Positions 44,180 through 56,289 of a stretch of DNA of 64,000 bases are shown piece by piece. The DNA is from Narthecium ossifragum (taxonomy: Eukaryota; Streptophyta; Magnoliopsida; Dioscoreales; Nartheciaceae): NCBI GenBank assembly GCA_963920575.1, contig OY986973.1:20131851-20195850 (forward strand). Reading direction: 5' to 3'. Numbering within the stretch: position 1 is the first letter of the stretch; each line of letters opens with the position of its first letter. The notes beneath the pieces were generated by a model. It ran no database searches, was not told the origin of the DNA, and worked only from the letters and a program-made list of their open reading frames with translations. Made by a program: the position numbers and the translations under genes.

Positions 44180-46558
44180 AACAATTTTATAATCTGGGTG
44201 CCTAAAATCTTGGTGCTTTTGCTCCCTAATACCCCCGTTTTAAAATGCCTGATATTAGGTGCTTTTGTTCCCAATTATAGTTTGTAAATATAGTGGGTCT
44301 AGATGTACTAGAAGCTTAGGGTTCTCATCCATGGTTGAGCATGGTTCTATGCAACAAGCACCAATTTCTTTCAACAGTATAAAAAATGTAAGCATCATAC
44401 ATGAGAATTTCATTCATTGATGCCACAGGTGTCCTGAAAAGCACACTGGCTGGGCCATAGAGATAATTTATGAAATGCTCAAGCCTGAAGCTCCTTTATA
44501 GAACCCATCAAAACGATACCAAGAGTAATGATCGAAATAAGGATCCGAAAAGATTATAAATTCGATCAATAGAGAGGCGCACACACACTCTCTTTGTTCT
44601 GCTTTTGGCATCTTTTTGCTAATTTCACAACATGCGCAAACTTTTTCCCTAAGTTTATGATTCCCACATATACACTTCAAGCAACTTCAATAGCATGGAA
44701 TTTGACATTTCTTGCTATTAGGCGGAGCAATTTGTCCACGATATAAGGCACATTGTGGTGAAAATATGTTTATTACGCCATCCTAATATACAAGTTTAAT
44801 TCTCATGATCTATTAGTTGGAGTAATTATGCAGGTCCAGACATAGACTTCTTGGTACAATTCAACTGCAGCATATGCAGTTGGTGTGGTGGCCACCAGCC
44901 ATGATGGTGAGCTTAAATGGGTTCAAGGAGCTATGGTTTCTACTAGTTCAGTTTTTGAGGCAGAGTTGCTGGCGGTGTGCCGAGCTTTGGAGTGGGCAAA
45001 GGCAAGGGAAGAGCGCAGGATACTTATTGAATCTGATGCGAAGGACGTCGTCGACGTGCTCACCGGTCAAAGAACGTGGCCACGGGAGGATGAAGATCTT
45101 GCTAAGCTAGTGTGGAGGCTCTACTTGGAGTTTGAGTCGGTCTTAGTGATTCATGTTCCCCGGTTTGCAAATGTCAAAGCGGACCGGGTAGCGAAGGCGT
45201 GTCGTCTTGCCGGCACCAGTTTTGATTGGCAGGCGGATGACGGGCTTGAGGCCCTTCACCGTATCCCGTAAATAATTGTATAGCCTTTGGCTCAACTCAT
45301 CAAAAAAAAAAAAACTGCAGCATATGCACAGCTAAGAAAGACAATATCAGGAAAAATACGAAAAAAGCTAAGAATTTGGTCATTCAATACGAAAATTAAA
45401 GCCAGAAATTCTTACCTTCTGAGTTGAAGCTGAACATTGTTTACTTTCCCGAAGATCATATCTAGAAGGTAGTACCTATAAGTATTTCTAAACTTGAGCC
45501 GTCTAATCCATAATAAAAATTAGTACATACCACATATTCTAGTTATAAAAGCTTACCTCTGTGCTAATAAATACGTCGGCAATCATAATTCCCCAAATTG
45601 CTGCTTTTAGTATATTGAGACTCCCAATGCTATGCACAAGCTCAACATTCTCGTTATCAAAATCACCTGCACTGTATCATTCATGTGAACTAAGCACATC
45701 AAAAGTCTTATTTAGAATGGCATATTTAAGTTTTGAGGGTTACAGGTAAAAGGAACTACATATCAAATTCAACATGCAATTCATCATAATTGAATTTTCC
45801 AAACTAAGAAACTAACCAACTTGACTAACGAAACATGATTTTTTTAATACATAATTTCCATTGACCTAAAATGTAGTCATACACCAATAGGAACCACAAA
45901 GACTTCTTCAAGTACCAATACATATATGATTGTTAACAGCACTTTACCTCAATAAAATTAGGAGCTTTTAAATCTTCTTCCAGATCCCACTCGCCATGCT
46001 TCAACATAAGACATGAACACCCTATGTTAGAGACAACAGAGCTCCACAAATAGTACTCCATAGCAATGAAACCAGACTGAATCAATGTGATTAGTTGATT
46101 GTATATATACCAAATAGTTTTCTCACCGAAACCCTAGATAAGCCGATAAAATTGAGACAATTGGAAAGGATCGGAGGGGGTTTAGGGGGCTTGCGACGTC
46201 TCCGGCGATATGGATGGAGCGCGACATGGGGTGGGTTTTCATGGAATACCAAAGAAATTAGCAAATCTTTCAAATCGGCAAATTTACACTAAAGCGCATA
46301 ATACATAGGGGTTCCATTTCTAGCAGCACCCAAACCACCAACATCCAGAATCCAGCCATGATTCTACACATTTCCTCGGATAGACTGTCGTTCCAAATTA
46401 TAGAAAAGTAACACAGAAAAAACTACAAAACAATCAAATCAAGAGAAAGGCTTGATCTTTCCGCCGAAGAAGAAGGTAAAGCACCCATGAGTACCTGATG
46501 ATAGCAGAGAGTAGAGGCTACGGGCGAGAGAGGAGAGGGAACGCGTGGTGCTCTCCAT
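44180..46558 (-). pseudogene. Unidentified gene-like exons in the longer copy of a duplicated block
   Basis: On the minus strand there are several candidate exons with good splice borders. A first exon at 46558-46495 starts MESTTRSLSSLARSLYSLLSS, which looks like an organelle presequence. An exon at 46076-45948 encodes 43 residues including GFIAMEYYLWSSVVSNIG and KHGEWDLEEDLKAPNFIE. An exon near 45666-45556 contains SLNILKAAIWGIMIADVFIS, a membrane-helix-like stretch. A further exon precedes 45412. Frames do not all connect: the phase after the 43-residue exon leads to a stop, so the gene may be decayed or my borders wrong. I do not recognise the family. A shorter, more damaged relative is at 19495-20380. 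A LINE tail sits in its middle. Confidence 0.35.
44879..45313 (+). mobile_element. 5'-truncated LINE with RNase H tail and poly(A)
   Basis: Encodes the C-terminal RNase H-like domain of a plant non-LTR element: VFEAELLAVCRALEWAK, RILIESDAKDVVDVL and HVPRFANVKADRVAK, holding the acidic metal-binding positions. A stop and a run of 13 A follow. Both sides carry ACTGCAGCATATGCA (44864-44878 and 45314-45328), a perfect 15-bp duplication. The rest of the element is missing through 5' truncation, the usual outcome of LINE insertion. The open frame at 44885-45271 lacks its own start. Confidence 0.93.
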
Positions 46559-47146
46559 AAGTACCCGACGATAGCAGAGAGGAGAGGAGAGGCCCGTAAT
46601 AACGAAAGAGGGGGCACTTATACTAAATAGTGTTTGGCGTGGTTAAATCCATGGAGGCTGGATGCACGGAAGACGAAAGAGAGGGCACTTAAACTTTATC
46701 ACTTCGGTTAAATGCACGGAGGAGGTGGATGACCGGCACTGGCCGGCGGGAACCCAGCCCGGTAGAGATCAGGTGGATCGAACCAAATAAATGCAGACGA
46801 TTGAAGAGCCTGGCTAATTATGCCTATTTCCTCATCCAGTAGAGGAGCACGAAACGAGCGGATGATCAAAGAAGGCCATTAATCCTTCTATGTTGTAAAT
46901 GTTGGATTCGAAGGGTGTGGTTAAAGAAAAAAAAAAAAAAAAAAGTCATCCGATCAAAACTTCCTGCTATTCTTTCTTTTATAATAAAAATAGATATTAT
47001 TGTTGAAATATATAATATTTTTTCTTTTATTAGAGTTTTTTTTATTTTAACTTAATGAGGTAAATGCCCTGTATTTTCAACAAATTTGGGGACCTCGGTG
47101 TCTTTTTTTTATTTTAATATTGGTTTTTGTTGCTCATGAGTAATGA

Positions 47147-47346
47147 GAATTTTTTGCATTTTAGTACCTCTAAACTTTACTTTTGCCGGTTTAGTACCTT
47201 TACCCTGTTTTTTTGCATGTTAATACCCCTGGACATGGAAAATCCGATCTTACCTCTCACTTACCCATGCCCACATACATGCCATGCCCAGTCACATGAC
47301 GTGGCATGGCATGTATGTTATAATATTAACTTCCCGGTTAAACGGG
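47147..47346 (+). repeat. MULE-2 left TIR
   Basis: About 200 bp, including CCATGCCACGTCATG-type palindromic sequence; the inverse of 53402-53602 with few mismatches. Confidence 0.93.
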
Positions 47347-47609
47347 TCTCTGTCGCGTTCATCACCCCCACACGTGGCAAGACGCAATTAGCCACGAATA
47401 CGGCGGTTACAGGACGAGAAGATGAAGCGACGCGTCGGATAAATACGCATAAAAAAGGGATTTGAATGTGGCTTTACAAATCTTCTACTTACCCTTCCAA
47501 TCTTCACCGGGAGATCGAGAGATCGAGAGATTGCGTTCGATTTCCATCGCGACCAAAGTTTCTCATACCCTAGACCTTTTTCCGAGTACCACCCATTCCA
47601 TTTCCATCG

Positions 47610-49983
47610 ATGGAGGCAAAATCCACCAAATCAAAGGGGAAAGCAAGAAAAGCCGAGGGACCAAAGCGGAGGAAAAAAGAGGCGGAGGTGGATGCCGGCG
47701 CTGGATCTTCGGACATGGACTCCGGTAAGCCCTTGTTCATCCCGACTTAATCCTTTTAATTTTAAATTTTAAATTTTTTTTTTGGCACAAGGCGGTGTGT
47801 TCTCCTCTCATCTATTGTGGAAAAAATAAATACCATTATTTTCGTCCCCGTATCCTACATAATTTTTTGCGCTAAGAAATGTAGCATTCACACGCGTACT
47901 TTTTGTTCTTTCTAAGTGTCTTTTTGGTGTTTTCTATGCGCTCTTGTTTATACGCGTACTTATGGTTGTTTCTACACGTACTTATGGTTGTCTCGACGCG
48001 TTGTAAAGGTCTTTTATACGCGCTATTTACTAGTTTTTACGCGTACTTTGTCTCTTTTATATGCGTACTTATTGTTTTATATACGCGTTGTTAAGGTGTT
48101 TTATAAGCGATATTTACTCTTTTATACGCGCTATTGTAGGTTGGCACATTTACCAGTTTATCCGCGTGCTATTTGTAGTTTTTACGCGTATTTAATGGGT
48201 TTTATATGCACTATTCAACTTCGTTGTGTAGATTAGCACATTTACTTGTTTTACGCGTACTTTTGGTTGTTTCTACGCGTTGATATGGTGTATTCTATGC
48301 ATTGGTGTTTATACGCGTTCTTACTGTTGTTTATATGCGAATTTTTTGTTGCGTCTACCCGTTATTAAGTTGTTTATTTGCGCTATTTAACTCCAACTCT
48401 TATCTCGTGTGAACTGCAGAGACAAGCAGTGGTGACGACAATTTACTGGAGGTCGGCCGCACTCCCTTCTCAAGCCGGTGCTTCGCGCATAAGATACAGG
48501 AGGCCGCCGGCGAATATATGACGTCGGCCCATGCAACCAAAATTCGCGAGACACCTTTCGCCCATATGCTCGACTTGCCAAAGATAAGACCTGACAATGT
48601 CCTCTTGGACCACATGATGAGGAATTACAATGGAGGTTTACGGTTCACTGTCCAAGGTAGCAACGTCGAGCTAAAAGTAGAAGACGTAGCTGTTATCCTC
48701 GGCCTACCTATGGGCGGTTCTCGGCCGAAGCGGAAGAAGATGCGACAGCAGCTCGGGAGTATATCATTCTACAGTAGACATACAAAGGAGCTGGACCTGC
48801 AGTCTAGTCATATCGAGGGGATCTTGGATGATCTCAAGGGCAAGAGTGAAGCGGAGGACGTTGCAGATTTCTGCCGCTTCTTTATTCTCTACATGTTCGC
48901 CGTCTTCTTGTTCCCGAGGTCCAACTACACCGCCCCTTCATACCTGGTGCCCCTTTTGGAAGATCTCTACTCACTGCAGACTATTGACTGGGCAACCGCA
49001 GTTCACGAGCACCTTAAGACGGAGGTCGCCATGGCTCACAGACGGTGGAGGGCGTCGTCAAAGATGAGTGAGATTAGTAAAAGGGCATGTACTTATGTCT
49101 GCGGGTGCACTGCTGTTCTGCTCATATGGTATTATGAGATTACCGGTTGCAGGGCACCAATCGTCGCGGACAGTATCCCACGCATGATGAGGTGGGGTCA
49201 TGTACAACTGGTGAGGAGAAAGAACCTCACCGACACTGTTACACAAGGAACGACTACACGGGTAATGTCGAGCTAAAATATTGTTCGGATTTCTTTATGG
49301 TTGTCTAGTTTGGAATGTCTACTAACCAGCTGTTGGTTTTCTATAATTTCCAGCTTGTCTACCTCGATGTGGAATGTACCTTGTATTTGAGGCATTCCAT
49401 GCAAGCCGAGCAATCACGAAGACATACAACGGTGGCTGGGACTTCTGATACACTGTCCTCTCGTGAAGACGCACCCCCTAGGCGTGTTCAATTCATGACC
49501 ATGCCGCGGTCGACCAAGAATGCCCATGCCAGCCCAATAATTGAGACTAAGCTGGTTGAGGTACGTCGTTATAATCGATATTACTCGTCGTTAGATTTAA
49601 TTATGTGTGATACTCGGTAACTGTTAAGTTTTTATGCATGAAAATCTCATATACTCGTGTTTGTTACTCAAAATATGCGTGTTTTAGAGCTATCATACTC
49701 GTGTTTATTAGTATAAGTACGCGTATTTTTTATCTATCATACTTGTGTTTAATATTACTAATACGCGTCTTTATTAGCTATAATACACATGTTTATTAGT
49801 CGAAATACGCGTTTTTTGGATCTATTGTACGTTTCTTTACGTTTAGTAATACGCGTGTCTACAGCTATTATCGCAGTGCAAGTACAGTTCAACTCATTCG
49901 AATATTACACTTGTACTAACACTATACTCTTGCACAAGTTTCTTCATACAAGCCAGGGGCAAGCTTCAAGTACAAAATATTAA
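47610..49983 (+). CDS. PMD/DUF1985-like accessory protein of MULE-2
   Basis: Four exons with matching phases: 47610-47724, 48420-49261, 49354-49560 and 49888-49983, giving 419 residues; the last exon is the least certain. The N-terminus is very basic (KSTKSKGKARKAEGPKRRKK), a likely nuclear signal. The core has ETPFAHMLDLPKIRPDNVL, NYNGGLRFTVQG, VELKVEDVAVILGLPMGGS, and a helical region with FCRFFILYMFAVFLFP. The V-x-D-V-A-x-I-L-G-L-P signature is shared by plant mobile domain and DUF1985-type proteins, common passengers of MULEs and Ulp1-type elements. No protease domain follows. All exons are open. Intron 1 and the 3' side are crowded with ACGCGT motifs. A motif-binding or anti-silencing role is possible but unproven. 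Confidence 0.7.
47880..48365. repeat. TACGCG motif cluster in intron 1 of the MULE-2 accessory gene
   Basis: About fourteen TACGCGTACTT, TACGCGTTG or TACGCGCTATT sites, spaced mostly 20-35 bp, fill the intron. The core ACGCGT is a palindrome. Such density is far above chance in AT-rich DNA, where CpG-containing words are rare. Confidence 0.9.
49630..49870. repeat. TACGCG/CTCGTGTTT motif cluster, 3' side of the accessory gene
   Basis: ATACTCGTGTTTA, TACGCGTATTT, ATACGCGTCTTT, ATACGCGTTTTT and ATACGCGTGTC recur about every 35-45 bp in the last intron. Confidence 0.85.
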
Positions 49984-50071
49984 ACAAAACAGTTTTTCAC
50001 CGTTCATAAGCGTAGTTCTGTTGCCGCAATAGGGTCTCGAACAGGGATAGGGTCAGGAACAGGGTTTGTGT

Positions 50072-53000
50072 TCATACGCGTAGTGGGTTGTGTTCTACAT
50101 GTCCTTTTGTTATGTCCAAGAAGCCGACATTTAGTACATCAACGTGTTGGACGCGAATGTGCCTCACCTTGCGACGGCAACCTTCGCTTTCTTCTCTTTC
50201 CTTTCTTCGGCCCACAGATTTGCGGATAGACAATCGGGTCTTCTTCCATCCCTTCAGCCAAAATTCTTGAGATGCAGTTGGGAATATAAAGCCATTGTAT
50301 GTAGATCTATATTTTTCAGTTGTGAACCAAGGCTCGCAATAGTCATATTCTGACAACCCGGTGAACATTAATGCAGCACAAGCGTGCTGACATGGTATGC
50401 CGTGCACGTCCAATTCCCTGCACGAACACCTTTTCAAGGCAATGTTGACGGCGCAATATGATTCACCATATTGGACCTGGAAGTGGTCCTGACTCGACTG
50501 ATCGACGGTCATGTGCCGTCCTTTCTCCTTGGCTACGTTAAGCTCCTTCTCAGCCCATGGGGTAAGAGTAGTTTCAAGACGGAGATCTTCCTGTATTCTC
50601 ATCCAAAAATAAGAACCCACCTTCCGGCGCGTTGACTCCATCATATATTGGATATGATATGCCTTCGCTTCCTTCAACACTCCGTTGAAACTCTCGATCA
50701 TGTTCGTTGATAACATTTTGTATCTTCGACCTGGGAAGCAGTAGGTTGCCCATTTTTCTTTCGGAATTTCCATGACGTACTGGTACTGCTCCGGATACAA
50801 CTCCTTCATGGTGTCCATGGCCCGTTTGAAACGCACCTCAGTGTACGCTCTCGCAGCCGCCCATAACAGGTTGCATGGCGCTGATCTCCTTCCTGCATTC
50901 ACCAGATTACGCGACAAGTGCACCATGCAAAACCCATGGTTTGCTTCCGGGAACTCATCCTCCACGGCCTTCAGTATCCCTTTGTGCCGGTCGGATATTA
51001 TAGTCAACTTCTCAAACGGACTAATACATGTGCGGAGGCGTGAGAGAAACCATGTCCATGACTCCGCCGTCTCTTTGTCCGCAACTCCAAAAGCCACAGG
51101 AATTATGTGATTATTGCCATCTACCCCAATTGCAGTAAAAATTATCCCCGGATACTTGCCAGTGACAAATGTGGCATCTATACCAAGAATTGGCCGCATG
51201 TAGTTTTTGTAGGCATGGATGCATGCGCCGAAGGCCCAGTATATGCGTAGGAAACGGCTCTCGCAGTCTAACTGAAGTGCCGTCACTGTGGTCGGGTCTC
51301 TCATCATCAACTCCCGCATGTAGGGTCTCAACAAAGAGTAGGAACGCTCGAATGTTCCATGGACCTGTTTGCATGAGAAACATAATTACAGGAAAATTCA
51401 TGCGCAGCCCAAAACGAAGAATATCATGGGTTCCGCTCTCACCTGGGAGAGAACTCTCTGCTTGGCACCTTCCAGTATGACACCTTCGCGCCGTATCTTT
51501 TCAAAATATCGATTATAATCATCTTCACAGTGTATTTATCATTTGATGCCACCTGCTCTTTCACCTCTTCAGGGACAAAAGAGCATGTCAGTTGCTTGTG
51601 GCAACGACCGATCATTGGCTTGTTACATGTGTGGTCTTTGACAAATTTCCTTATCCGAAAAGTGGGAATACAGGGCAACTTCCTAGCAATCACCTTCCAA
51701 TGACAGTTTGTTTCCACACAACGCACTAGAACCTTCCGTTCAGTATATTTTTTCGTGATATACTCGAAACGGCGAGTGATTGCGTATCGTGCGAGTGCAA
51801 GTCTCAGTTCCTTCTTATCCGGAAAGGACTGACCGACAAATGGTTCCGGCGCGTTTATAAAGAAATTTTCTTGAGCTTCAGGCGTTTCGAAATTGAGGAT
51901 GTACTCGTCTTTTCCGTCTTCAACTGGCTCCCAAACGGGCATTTCATGTTCTTCGTAATCAGGATCCCAATCATCACCAAAATATATTTCATCGTATGTG
52001 TCATGCGTGTCCACACCGGGTCGAGTAAAAGGCCTGTGTACAGCAATGATTACACGATTAAAACTGACGAAGTCACATACCTGGCTATAACTATATGCGC
52101 GCAAGAACTACATTAAGTACACGTAGGAACTGTATTAAGGACGCGTAGGAACTATATTCAGGACGTGCAAGAACTAGACTAAGTACGAGTAGGAGCTATA
52201 TTAAGTACGCGCAATAACTACATTAAGTACGCGTATAAAATACATTACGTACGCGTAGGAACGACTTTAAGTACGCTTAATAACTACATTAAGTACGCGT
52301 AAGAAAGTGTGAGCGGGTTAATTTTTTACCCTTCCTCCTCCGGTGTTAGGGCATAGAGCGATATCTCAGGACGCGCAAGAACTACACTAAGTACGAGTAG
52401 AGCTATATTAAGTACGTCCAAGAACTACATTAAGTACGCGTAGGTACTACATTAAGTACGCGTAATAACTACCATATGTAAGTGTAAGAAATACATTAAG
52501 TACGCGTAAGAAGTACATTAAGTGCGCGCGAGTTAACTTTTTTACCCTTCCGCCTCCGGTGTCAGGGCATTGAGCGACATCTCCTCCACCACATCCTTAT
52601 TATTTTCGAGTTCTTCCCTTGGTACCACGAGAGAGACGTTCAGATCAATGTCGCCCAAAGAACGGGCAGTAGGTGCCGTCTCGAGAAATGTATCGCTATC
52701 ACAACTGAGGCATTGTAGGAAAGCATTAGAACACAGGACGAAGCCACTACTATTGACTACAAGAATTTTCGCTAGCATACCTTGTATTGTCTGCTTCTTG
52801 TAGGGCGGCGAACACTCTGATGGGTGGGCAAGATGGCCGGCCGAGGAGACGGAAGAGCCGGGCCAAGTCTCTGTCATTTTCTAAACGTATGAATGGACTA
52901 TATGGGTCGTTGGGCTGCTCGAAGCTGATGAACAACTCGGCATTGGCTGGAGATAGGTCACAAAGCATATAGAAGCGAGTCTTCAGCTGCGTATAAGATA

Positions 53001-53133
53001 AGTCGGAAGAGAACTCCTCGAGCCGACTTGACCCACCACGGTAATATGGAAGACCTTCGTCGTATACAACATCTCCATTGAAATGACATAGTAGCTGAAC
53101 GCTCCCCATCTCAGACCATACGATGAAGGCCAC
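50072..53133 (-). pseudogene. MuDR-type MULE transposase with frameshift
   Basis: Four exons with GT-AG borders: 53133-52781, 52704-52546, 52033-51443 and 51364-50072, about 800 residues. Phases agree until exon 3, where the reading frame breaks near 51470 (after KVSYWK): one base is missing or two are extra relative to the frame that joins exon 4. Order: PB1-like N-terminus (QLLCHFNGDVVYDE); MuDR DNA-binding region (GQSFPDKKELRLALARYAI, then CHWKV and CNKP); MULE core with GIDATF (first Asp), IISDRHKG (second), TNMIESFN (Glu); SWIM finger CSCRELDVHGIPCQH. At the end a CCHC knuckle CTKCRLLGHNKRTC is visible but in another frame, so a second frameshift lies near 50150. The alternative start is ATG 53109. 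Exon 2-3 are separated by a motif-filled intron. Confidence 0.88.
52100..52530. repeat. TACGCG motif cluster in the MULE-2 transposase intron
   Basis: About fifteen units of roughly 24-28 bp of the form AACTACATTAAGTACGCGTA, with variants GACGCGCAAG, TACGAGTAGG and TACGCTTAAT. The array fills the intron between exons 2 and 3, and within it a larger unit (ending TTTTTTACCCTTCC) occurs twice, near 52322 and 52540. Confidence 0.9.
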
Positions 53134-53401
53134 TCATCCACCGTACGGGCCTAGATGCAAAGTGGTGATAGAACTGGAGGTATCTCCTCGGACTTGGCTT
53201 GCGGCTAGGAGATATGGAGGAAGAATTGAGAAGAGGAGATAGAGAGGAAGCAATAGTGGCGGGAAGAACTATGGCGGGAGAGCAGTTCGCTGGCGGGAGA
53301 AAGACCTCCGGCGAGCACCTTCGGCACTGAGGTGACGGCGTATTCTACTATATTTTCCCGATTTGAATTCAAAATGTGGCTAATGGGTAATGATCACATG
53401 G

Positions 53402-53602
53402 CCCGTTTAACCGGGAAGTTAATATTATAACATACATGCCATGCCACGTCATGTGGCTGGGCATGGCATGTATGTGGGCATGGGTAAGTGAGGGGTAAGA
53501 TCGGGTTTTCCATGTCCAGGGGGTATTAACATGTAAAAAAACAGGGCAAAGGTACTAAACCGGCAAAAGTAAAGTTTAGGGGTAGTAAAATGCAAAAAAT
53601 TC
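53402..53602 (-). repeat. MULE-2 right TIR
   Basis: Inverse partner of 47147-47346, followed by the 10-bp duplication TGAGTAATGA. Confidence 0.93.
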
Positions 53603-53612
53603 TGAGTAATGA

Positions 53613-53986
53613 CCCTATTATGATTGTTTCTTTCTTACCTGAGATCATGACTTTTCCGCGTCGCATTGACTGGCATATGATGATGTATTATAATTAAATA
53701 TAAAATAATAATTTTTTTATTAGTTGATTACTCCGATGTATTAAAACTCACTCACTGTAATAATATACAAACAACAAAATAAATTCATTTGTTGAACAAA
53801 TAAACTAAAAATGATGAAAAAAACACTACAATGGCGTTTAATTAGTTTACCGCCGAGGCCTGCAGAGCTGAGTTGTGTTGATGTTCATAGCCCATGGAAA
53901 TTTTCTGGGCTTCAGGATTTCTTTGCACGTTGAATTCTCGGATTTTTTTTAGGAATTGAATGCCGGGCTATGACATTTAATGTTAA
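53613..53986. other. Flank between MULE-2 and the Harbinger element
   Basis: Host flank. From about 53855 it matches 20500-20640 of the shorter duplicated block. Confidence 0.7.
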
Positions 53987-54419
53987 GGGCATGTTTGGTT
54001 GCAAAGAGGGTTGGAGGAATGGAAAGTGGAGAGGAAACCTAGAGGAATGGAAAGCTGGTGGAATGGAAAATTGTGGGTTTTAAGTCTATTTAGTTGTTGT
54101 GGAATGAGGGTGGGAAAGCAGGATGGAAACTGTTTCCATCTATTTGGTTGCAGTGGAAATGATGGTGGAAAGTGGGTGGAAATCAATTAATTCTGTTTGG
54201 TTGCAGTGGAAAGGATGGTGGAATTTTTGCCCTTCAACAAACTGTTTCCGACATAGATAAATCATCATTACCAAATCATAGCAAATACATAGCAAGCCAT
54301 CATCATTACCCTTCAACAAACCGACGTAGATAAAACCAACATCATCATCGCCAAAGATTTAAAAAAAAACAATATAAACATGTCATCATCATTGCCCCTC
54401 AACAAACCGGCATAGATAA

Positions 54420-54520
54420 AACAAAAGGGTTGCCTACAAGAGGGCAGCCAGCAAGAGGGTTGCCTACAAAAGGGCAGCCAGCAAGAGGGTTGCCTACAAG
54501 AGGGCAGCCAAACTCAGGGG
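54420..54520. repeat. Short tandem repeat of GGTTGCCTACAAGAGGGCAG
   Basis: Units of about 31 bp (GGTTGCCTACAA(G/A)AGGGCAGCCAGCAAGA) occur three times in a row. Confidence 0.9.
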
Positions 54521-55384
54521 CAACCAACATAGATAGAACCAACATGTAGCAAACCATCATTACCCAATCATAGCAAATACATAGCAAGCCATCATCATTG
54601 CCCTTTAACAAACCGACGTAGATAAAGCCAACATGTACCAAACCATCATTACCCAATCATAGCAAATACATAGCAAGTTAATTGTAACAACAAGACATGC
54701 TTCAAACATATGAATTGTACTTGTTTAGCCCTACATACCAGCCCATTAAATGTTTGGATTTAAAACCAAACTTAATCAACTTGTGAAGTGCAGCAGTAGG
54801 GTAATCAGAAACATAGTGAGCAGCAAAGCTGAAAGTGCAAATCCAGCATAGTACCATACGTTACGATTTCTGGTAACTTTGGGGCATTTAACTTCGGGAC
54901 TCGACGAATGATACCCTAATCGTTTGTGTACACAAACAATAATGACAACCAATGCAACATGTTGCAGCATTGTCATTAGTGCTTGATCATCCATCTACGT
55001 TAAACAAGCACGGACAAAAGATTGGAACAAACATAAGTTGAGCTCAGGACAAAAATTCTCATATAGCATATTAGGAGCAGCATCCGAAGAAAATCAACAT
55101 TTAAATGAGATAAAAGAGGCAACATGTTACTGAGTGATCTAAGCAATAGGCAACTAAGATGTCTTAAGTGACAGTGTAATTGATTCATAATGGCAACTAA
55201 GATTCCTTCATAAAAACAACCACTACCATAAAAGCAACAAATTAATTAGAAAAACATCATCACAGCAACATTGACAACGAAACTGAAAGGTAGCAATCAC
55301 ATGACACCCTGTTTAGCAAATCCATAAAAGCAAACAATTAACAAGCTAAAGCCAACTTAGAAGATCAAATTGTTCACCAAAAAA

Positions 55385-56110
55385 GCAAACAGAATGGAAT
55401 CCAAGAACAGCAACAACACCGAAATCCTCACAGGGCTCAGATATAGGGCTCAAATATAGGCAGAGCAACAACAAAACCAACATAATAGGGCTCAGAAGCA
55501 ATACTAATAATCATAGAAGATCAAATTGTTCACCAAAAAAGCAAACGGAATGGAATCCAAGAACAGCAACAACACCGAAATCCTCACAGGGCTCAGATAT
55601 AGGGCTCAGATATAGGCAGAGCAACAATAAAACTAACATAATAGGGCTCAGAAGCAATACTAATAATCATAGATGATCAAATTGTTCACCAAAAAAGCAA
55701 ACGGAATTGAATCCAAGAACAGCAACAACACCGAAATCCTCACAGGGCTAAGATATAGGGCTCAGATATAGGCAGAGCAACAACAAAACCAACATAATAG
55801 GGCTCAGAAGCAATACTAATAATCATAGAAGATCAAATTGTTCACCAAAAAAGCAAACGGAATGGAATCCAAGAACAACAACAACACCGAAATCCTCACA
55901 GGGCTCAGATATAGGCAGAGCAACAACAAAACCAACATAATAGGGCTCAGAAGCAATACTAATAATCATAGAAGATCAAATTGTTCACCAAAAAAGCAAA
56001 CGGAATGGAATCCAAGAACAGCAACAACACCGAAATCCTCACAGGGCTCAGATATAGGTAGAGCAACAACAAAACCAACATAATAGGGCTCAGAAGCAAT
56101 ACTACTCATA
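55385..56110. repeat. Tandem array, about 130-160-bp units
   Basis: Five to six units, each with GATCAAATTGTTCACCAAAA, GGAATGGAATCCAAGAACA, CGAAATCCTCACAGGGCTC and ATAATAGGGCTCAGAAGC. Units differ by one internal copy of an ATATAGGGCTCAG segment, so their lengths vary. Confidence 0.92.
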
Positions 56111-56289
56111 GAAGATCAGATTGTTCACAAAAAAGCAAACGGAATGCAATCCAAGAACAGCAGCAATATCATGGGGGATCAGAAATGCGAGCATCATTGG
56201 GGATCAGAGGCAATACATCATGGGGGATCAGAGGCAAAAAGGGATCGGAAGAGTCTTGGCAAACATACCAGACAGAGCAACCAAACCCT

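Larger units (their letters stand above)
47147..53602. mobile_element. MULE-2: 6.5-kb Mutator-like element with long TIRs
   Basis: TIRs of about 200 bp (47147-47346 and 53402-53602) begin GAATTTTTTGCATTTTA and are about 95 percent alike. The flanks are both TGAGTAATGA (47137-47146 and 53603-53612), a perfect 10-bp TSD. It carries a PMD/DUF1985-like gene (+) and a MuDR-type transposase gene (-), arranged tail to tail. Introns and spacers are filled with TACGCG-type motifs. A frameshift and an out-of-frame zinc knuckle in the transposase suggest recent loss of autonomy. The insertion lies in the longer copy of the duplicated block, upstream of its first exon. Confidence 0.95.
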
